Below are positions 60,832 through 64,000 of a stretch of DNA of 64,000 nucleotides, piece by piece (position 1 is the stretch's first letter; each line of letters begins with the position of its first letter). The stretch lies in contig NZ_JAUSVO010000002.1 of the NCBI RefSeq assembly GCF_030814715.1, positions 124,001 to 188,000 on the forward strand, in the 5' to 3' direction. A program made the translations under genes and the position numbers. The stretch is from Kaistia dalseonensis. GTDB lineage: Bacteria > Pseudomonadota > Alphaproteobacteria > Rhizobiales > Kaistiaceae. The notes below the pieces were generated by a model, which did no database searches, was not told the DNA's origin, and worked only from the letters and a program-made list of their open reading frames with translations.

Positions 60832-60985
60832 GCCGACCTCGACGACATGGCCTCCGACCCGGGTGCGATGATATGGCAAACGAACAATCAGTTCAGCCTC
60901 CTGTCACCGGGCAGTTCAGTCGGGCGAAAGAAAATAAAACTGCGGGTCACATTCATAATATTACTGCACCGCAACATCTCGCGAA

Positions 60986-61002
60986 GAATTCATATTGAAT
61001 TC
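60986..61002. promoter_or_regulatory. Inverted repeat in the RND/V-ATPase divergent region
   Basis: GAATTCA and TGAATTC flank a 3-bp TAT centre. It lies 155 bp upstream of the adaptor gene and 92 bp upstream of the V-ATPase B gene. It may be a regulator site for the efflux operon, but no linked regulator gene is present. Confidence 0.35.
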
Positions 61003-61025
61003 TAGAGGATGCAATCGACCTATAA

Positions 61026-61039
61026 TTGATCAGCATCAA
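61026..61039 (+). promoter_or_regulatory. Perfect FNR/FixK box upstream of the V-type ATPase operon
   Basis: TTGATCAGCATCAA matches the TTGAT-N4-ATCAA consensus in all ten fixed positions. It lies 55 bp upstream of the B-subunit ATG. A class II activator site at -41.5 would place the transcription start near 61074 and a -10 near TATCTG (61064-61069). Low-oxygen activation of the operon is the direct reading. Confidence 0.75.
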
Positions 61040-61094
61040 TGTTCATCGACGTTGAACTTGCTCTATCTGATACGCTTAAGAGCGGAGCGAGCCA

Positions 61095-62441
61095 ATGTCC
61101 GTCGTACCCATTCGTTATGATCGGGTTCTATCGATCGTCGGCGACGTGCTGCGCGTTGCGCTGCCAATGCAGACGCGCGACGATCCGGCCGGGCCCCGCT
61201 TCGGCGATCTGGCGCTGGTTCAGGAAGGCGGCAGCGGCCCGAGGCTGGCCCAGGTCGTGAAGATCGCCGAGGGCGAAGCCTCGCTTCAGGTCTTTCCGGG
61301 CACGCGGGGGCTGTCGACCCGGGCGCAGACACAGTTTCTCGGCCATGCACCGCGCGTTCCCTTTTCGCCGAACATTCTCGGCCGCGTCTTTTCCGGCGCA
61401 GGCACCGTCGTCGACGGCGGCCCGGCCCTCGACCAGGAGCCAGACGTCGAGATCGCCGGTCCCTCGGCCAATCCGGCCCGCCGGGCGCTGGCCTCGCGGA
61501 TGATCCGCACCGACGTGCCGATGATCGACGTGTTCAACTGCCTGGTCGAAAGCCAGAAAATCCCGATCTTCTCCACGTCAGGCGAGCCGCACGACACATT
61601 GCTGGCGCGCATCGGTATCCAGGCCGATGCCGATGTCGTCGTCTTTGGCGGCCTCGGCCTGACCTTCGACGAATATTGGCGCTTCCGGACTGCCTTCGAG
61701 GATGCGGGCGTGTTCGGGCGCACCATCATGTTCGTCAACCAGGCCTCGGATCCAGTGCTGGAACGGCTTCTCGTCCCCGATATGGCGCTCGCCGTCGCCG
61801 AGAAATTCGCGACCGAGGAAAAGAAGCGCGTTCTCGTGCTCCTGACCGACATGACCGCATTTGCCGACGCGCTCAAGGAAGTCGGCATCGCGCTCGACCG
61901 CGTCCCCTCCAATCGCGGCTATCTCGGCGATCTCTATTCGCAGCTCGCGCGCCGCTATGAGAAGGCGGCCGTCTTTCCCGGCGCCGGCTCGGTAACGATC
62001 CTCTCGGTCACCACCATGCCCGGCGGCGACGTCACGCATCCTGTGCCGGACAATACCGGCTACATCACCGAGGGGCAGTTCTATCTTCGCGGTGGCCGCA
62101 TCGACCCGTTCGGCTCGCTGTCGCGCCTGAAGCAGCACGTGATCGGCAAGGAAACGCGCGACGACCACAGCGCCGTCATGAACACGATGATCCGCCTCTA
62201 TTCCGGAGCGCGGGATGCGCAACGCAAGCAGGCCATGGCGTTCGAGCTCTCCGATCTCGATCATCGCTCGCTCAAGTTCGGCCAATTGTTCGAGGCGCGC
62301 TTCATGGATCTCGCCGTTTCCATGCCGCTCGACGAGGCGCTGGATCTCGGCTGGAAGACCATGGCCGAGTGTTTCCCGGCCGAAGAACTGCTGATCCGCC
62401 AGGCGCTGATCGACAAATACTATCCGGCAAAGGCCTCCTGA
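61095..62441 (+). CDS. ntpB: V/A-type ATP synthase subunit B
   Basis: The 448-residue regulatory subunit has the V-type B features SPNILGRVFSGAGTVVDGG, IRTDVPMIDVFNCLVESQKIPIFSTSGEPHD in place of a catalytic P-loop, LLTDMTAFADALKEVG and PSNRGYLGDLYSQLARRYEKA. With subunit A it forms the soluble head that couples ATP turnover to proton or sodium movement. The gene directly follows the FNR/FixK box; subunit A, which usually precedes B, is not upstream. Two base pairs separate it from the D gene. Confidence 0.95.
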   Translation: MSVVPIRYDRVLSIVGDVLRVALPMQTRDDPAGPRFGDLALVQEGGSGPRLAQVVKIAEGEASLQVFPGTRGLSTRAQTQFLGHAPRVPFSPNILGRVFSGAGTVVDGGPALDQEPDVEIAGPSANPARRALASRMIRTDVPMIDVFNCLVESQKIPIFSTSGEPHDTLLARIGIQADADVVVFGGLGLTFDEYWRFRTAFEDAGVFGRTIMFVNQASDPVLERLLVPDMALAVAEKFATEEKKRVLVLLTDMTAFADALKEVGIALDRVPSNRGYLGDLYSQLARRYEKAAVFPGAGSVTILSVTTMPGGDVTHPVPDNTGYITEGQFYLRGGRIDPFGSLSRLKQHVIGKETRDDHSAVMNTMIRLYSGARDAQRKQAMAFELSDLDHRSLKFGQLFEARFMDLAVSMPLDEALDLGWKTMAECFPAEELLIRQALIDKYYPAKAS

Positions 62442-62443
62442 TC

Positions 62444-63049
62444 ATGGCCCGCGTGCCGCTCAGCAAGTCTCAATTGCGCAAGGAAAAGGAGAACCTCGTC
62501 TCCTATCGGCGCTATCTGCCGGCGCTCGATCTGAAGCGCCAGCAATTGATGGGCGAGCGCGCCCATGCGGTCCGTGCGATCCGCGAGGCGGAGGACAAGG
62601 TCGCCGGCGCAGCGGCAAAAGCCGGGGCGGCGCTGCCCATGCTTGCCGACAGCCGCATCGACGTCGCGGGCCTCGTCACGCTCGGCAAGGTCGAACTGGG
62701 CACGCAGAATGTCGCGGGCGTCAGCCTGCCCGTGCTTCAAGCGGTCGAGATCATCCGCGCCCCCTATGGAAGGATGGTGCGGCCGCATTGGGTCGATGCC
62801 GTGGTCGAGCGGCTGGAAGCCGCCATCCGGCTGCGCATCGAGGTCGATGTCGCACGCCAGCGCCTCGCCAAGCTGGAAAAGGCGGTCGCGACCACGACGC
62901 AGCGCGTCAATCTCTTCGACAAGGTGCTGATCCCGGAGGCCGAGGCCAATATCCGCCGCATCATGGTCTATCTCGGCGACGCCGAGCGGGCGGCCGTCGT
63001 CGGTGGCAAGATCGCCAAGCGCCAGCGCGCGGCGGGAGGTGCCACATGA
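62444..63049 (+). CDS. ntpD: V/A-type ATP synthase subunit D
   Basis: The 201-residue central-stalk protein is a long helical hairpin, with MARVPLSKSQLRKEKENLVSYRRYLPALDLKRQQLM at the start and LEKAVATTTQRVNLFDKVLIPEAEANIRRIMVYLGDAERA near the end. Both are strong family signatures. It rotates inside the A3B3 head. The start ATG lies 2 bp beyond the B stop; the frame farther upstream runs inside B. It overlaps the I gene by 4 bp. Confidence 0.93.
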   Translation: MARVPLSKSQLRKEKENLVSYRRYLPALDLKRQQLMGERAHAVRAIREAEDKVAGAAAKAGAALPMLADSRIDVAGLVTLGKVELGTQNVAGVSLPVLQAVEIIRAPYGRMVRPHWVDAVVERLEAAIRLRIEVDVARQRLAKLEKAVATTTQRVNLFDKVLIPEAEANIRRIMVYLGDAERAAVVGGKIAKRQRAAGGAT

Positions 63050-64000
63050 GCATCGTCGCCATGCAGAAAGTGGCCGTCTGCGGCCCGCTCCCCGAAAAAG
63101 ACGCCGTGATCGAAGCTCTGCAGCGCCTCGGCGTCCTGCATCTGATCCCGCTCACCACGGCCGATCCGCTCGCCCCGACGGATGCGGCCGAGCGAAACCT
63201 GGCGCGGACGGCCTTCCGCCATCTGACGGAATCGCCAGAGCAACGCCGCCTCTATCGTCCCGGAACCGCCTTCGATTTGACGGCGATCGTCAGAGAGATC
63301 ACCGAAAACCGCCGCAGGCTTCGCCGTCTGTCGGACCGGCGCGACGAGCTGATCCAACGCATCGGCGATGTTTCCATCTGGGGCGACATCGAATTGCCTC
63401 CCATCGACGCGCTCGGCGGGGAGCGGTTCTGGTTCTATGTTCTGCCGATCAAGGAACGGGCGGCGCTCGACAGGCTCCAGCTTCCCTGGGCGATCGTCGG
63501 CAAGGACACGACGCATATCTTCATCGTGGTCGTGACGCCGGAGGAACCCGCTGCCGACCTGCTGCCGGTGCCGCGCACGCATTTCGGGGCCCGGCCGCTG
63601 CACGAACTGACGGCGGAACTCGACGAGCTCGAGATCGACCTCGACAAGGCAAGGGCGGAGCGCGGTGAACTGACCCGGTGGCGATTGCTGCTCGGCGCCG
63701 AACTCGCCGGAGCGGAGGATGCCGACGAGCGGCGCGACGTCGCGAGCAAGACGCTGGACACGGACGGCCTGTTCGCCCTCCAGGGTTGGGCGCCCGCCGA
63801 GAGCGTCACGGCGATCGAGCAACTCGCCCTCGACCAGCACCTCGCCGTGCTCGCGGAGTCTCCGACGGCGGACGACAAGCCGCCGACCCTGCTGCGCCCG
63901 CACGATGCCCGCCTCGGCGGCGGCGCCGATCTGACCAATTTCTACACGACCCCGGCCTATGGCGCCTGGGATCCGAGCTTTATCGTCTTCACCTCCTTCG
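63046..64000 (+). CDS. ntpI: V/A-type ATP synthase subunit I, 3' end beyond window
   Basis: The first 318 codons are present. MSIVAMQKVAVCGPLPEKDAVIEALQRLGVLHLIPL is the typical start of the cytoplasmic domain of subunit I. A coiled-coil pattern follows (about residues 85-105 and 185-215), and GLFALQGWAPAESV is a conserved strand. The visible end (FYTTPAYGAWDPSF) is the boundary just before the membrane domain, which lies outside. Subunit I is the stator that carries ions with the K ring. It starts in the D stop (ATGA). Confidence 0.92.
   Translation, partial: MSIVAMQKVAVCGPLPEKDAVIEALQRLGVLHLIPLTTADPLAPTDAAERNLARTAFRHLTESPEQRRLYRPGTAFDLTAIVREITENRRRLRRLSDRRDELIQRIGDVSIWGDIELPPIDALGGERFWFYVLPIKERAALDRLQLPWAIVGKDTTHIFIVVVTPEEPAADLLPVPRTHFGARPLHELTAELDELEIDLDKARAERGELTRWRLLLGAELAGAEDADERRDVASKTLDTDGLFALQGWAPAESVTAIEQLALDQHLAVLAESPTADDKPPTLLRPHDARLGGGADLTNFYTTPAYGAWDPSFIVFTSF

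Overview
The window is dense, GC-rich bacterial DNA with long same-strand gene runs, many ATGA start/stop overlaps and little intergenic space. The gene families (several sugar ABC importers with their own ROK, GntR and MocR regulators, a TAXI-type binding protein, FNR/FixK-type boxes) and a short dispersed palindrome at 39659-39704 of a kind I associate with Rhizobiales point to an alphaproteobacterium of the order Hyphomicrobiales. The genus cannot be settled from this sequence. I saw no rRNA, tRNA, CRISPR array or insertion sequence.

Region 1 (1-11.2 kb) is an accessory-looking stretch of envelope and secreted proteins. It has a minus-strand run (TAXI binding protein, DUF4239-like membrane protein, beta-helix protein cut by the window edge), a CadD-like transporter, and an XRE regulator whose promoter block is duplicated 834 bp away. 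It then has a secreted CD39-type apyrase and a plus-strand run of two near-identical exported alpha/beta hydrolases with a GNAT enzyme and an HlyD-like protein between them.

Region 2 (11.2-25.1 kb) holds two carbohydrate loci. The first is a binding-protein/two-permease importer with a DUF5060/DUF4038-type glycoside hydrolase, divergent from a ROK repressor, with a perfect palindromic operator between them; it has no ATPase gene. The second is a ribose/fructose-type importer with Gfo/Idh oxidoreductase, ChbG-like deacetylase and IolE, divergent from a MocR regulator.

Region 3 (25.3-34.7 kb) has a three-domain phosphoribosyltransferase/hydrolase/erythromycin-esterase protein, a tandem UspA protein and a beta-CASP RNA nuclease, a set often under low-oxygen FNR/FixK control; one good box and one weak box are present. 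A benzoylformate-decarboxylase-like enzyme with an altered active-site residue and a Tat-exported amidohydrolase follow.

Region 4 (35.1-53.4 kb) is a catabolic island: SDR, fused E1 alpha-beta, E2, aldehyde dehydrogenase and SDR on the plus strand, facing an ABC importer operon that includes a permease fused to a strictosidine-synthase/SMP-30-type beta-propeller plus a second free propeller. A FadR-type GntR gene follows. The same 20-nt palindromic operator core (one mismatch) lies before both the dehydrogenase operon and the GntR/importer divergent promoter, so one regulator probably controls the island. A ThDP enzyme/alcohol dehydrogenase pair with its own GntR regulator completes it.

Region 5 (53.5-64 kb) has PPK2, a SulP transporter and an RND efflux pair on the minus strand, then the start of a V/A-type ATPase operon (B, D, I; I is cut by the window end) with a perfect FNR/FixK box upstream.

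All three periplasmic sugar-binding-protein genes are followed at once by a strong hairpin before their membrane-component genes, which should allow excess binding protein to be made.
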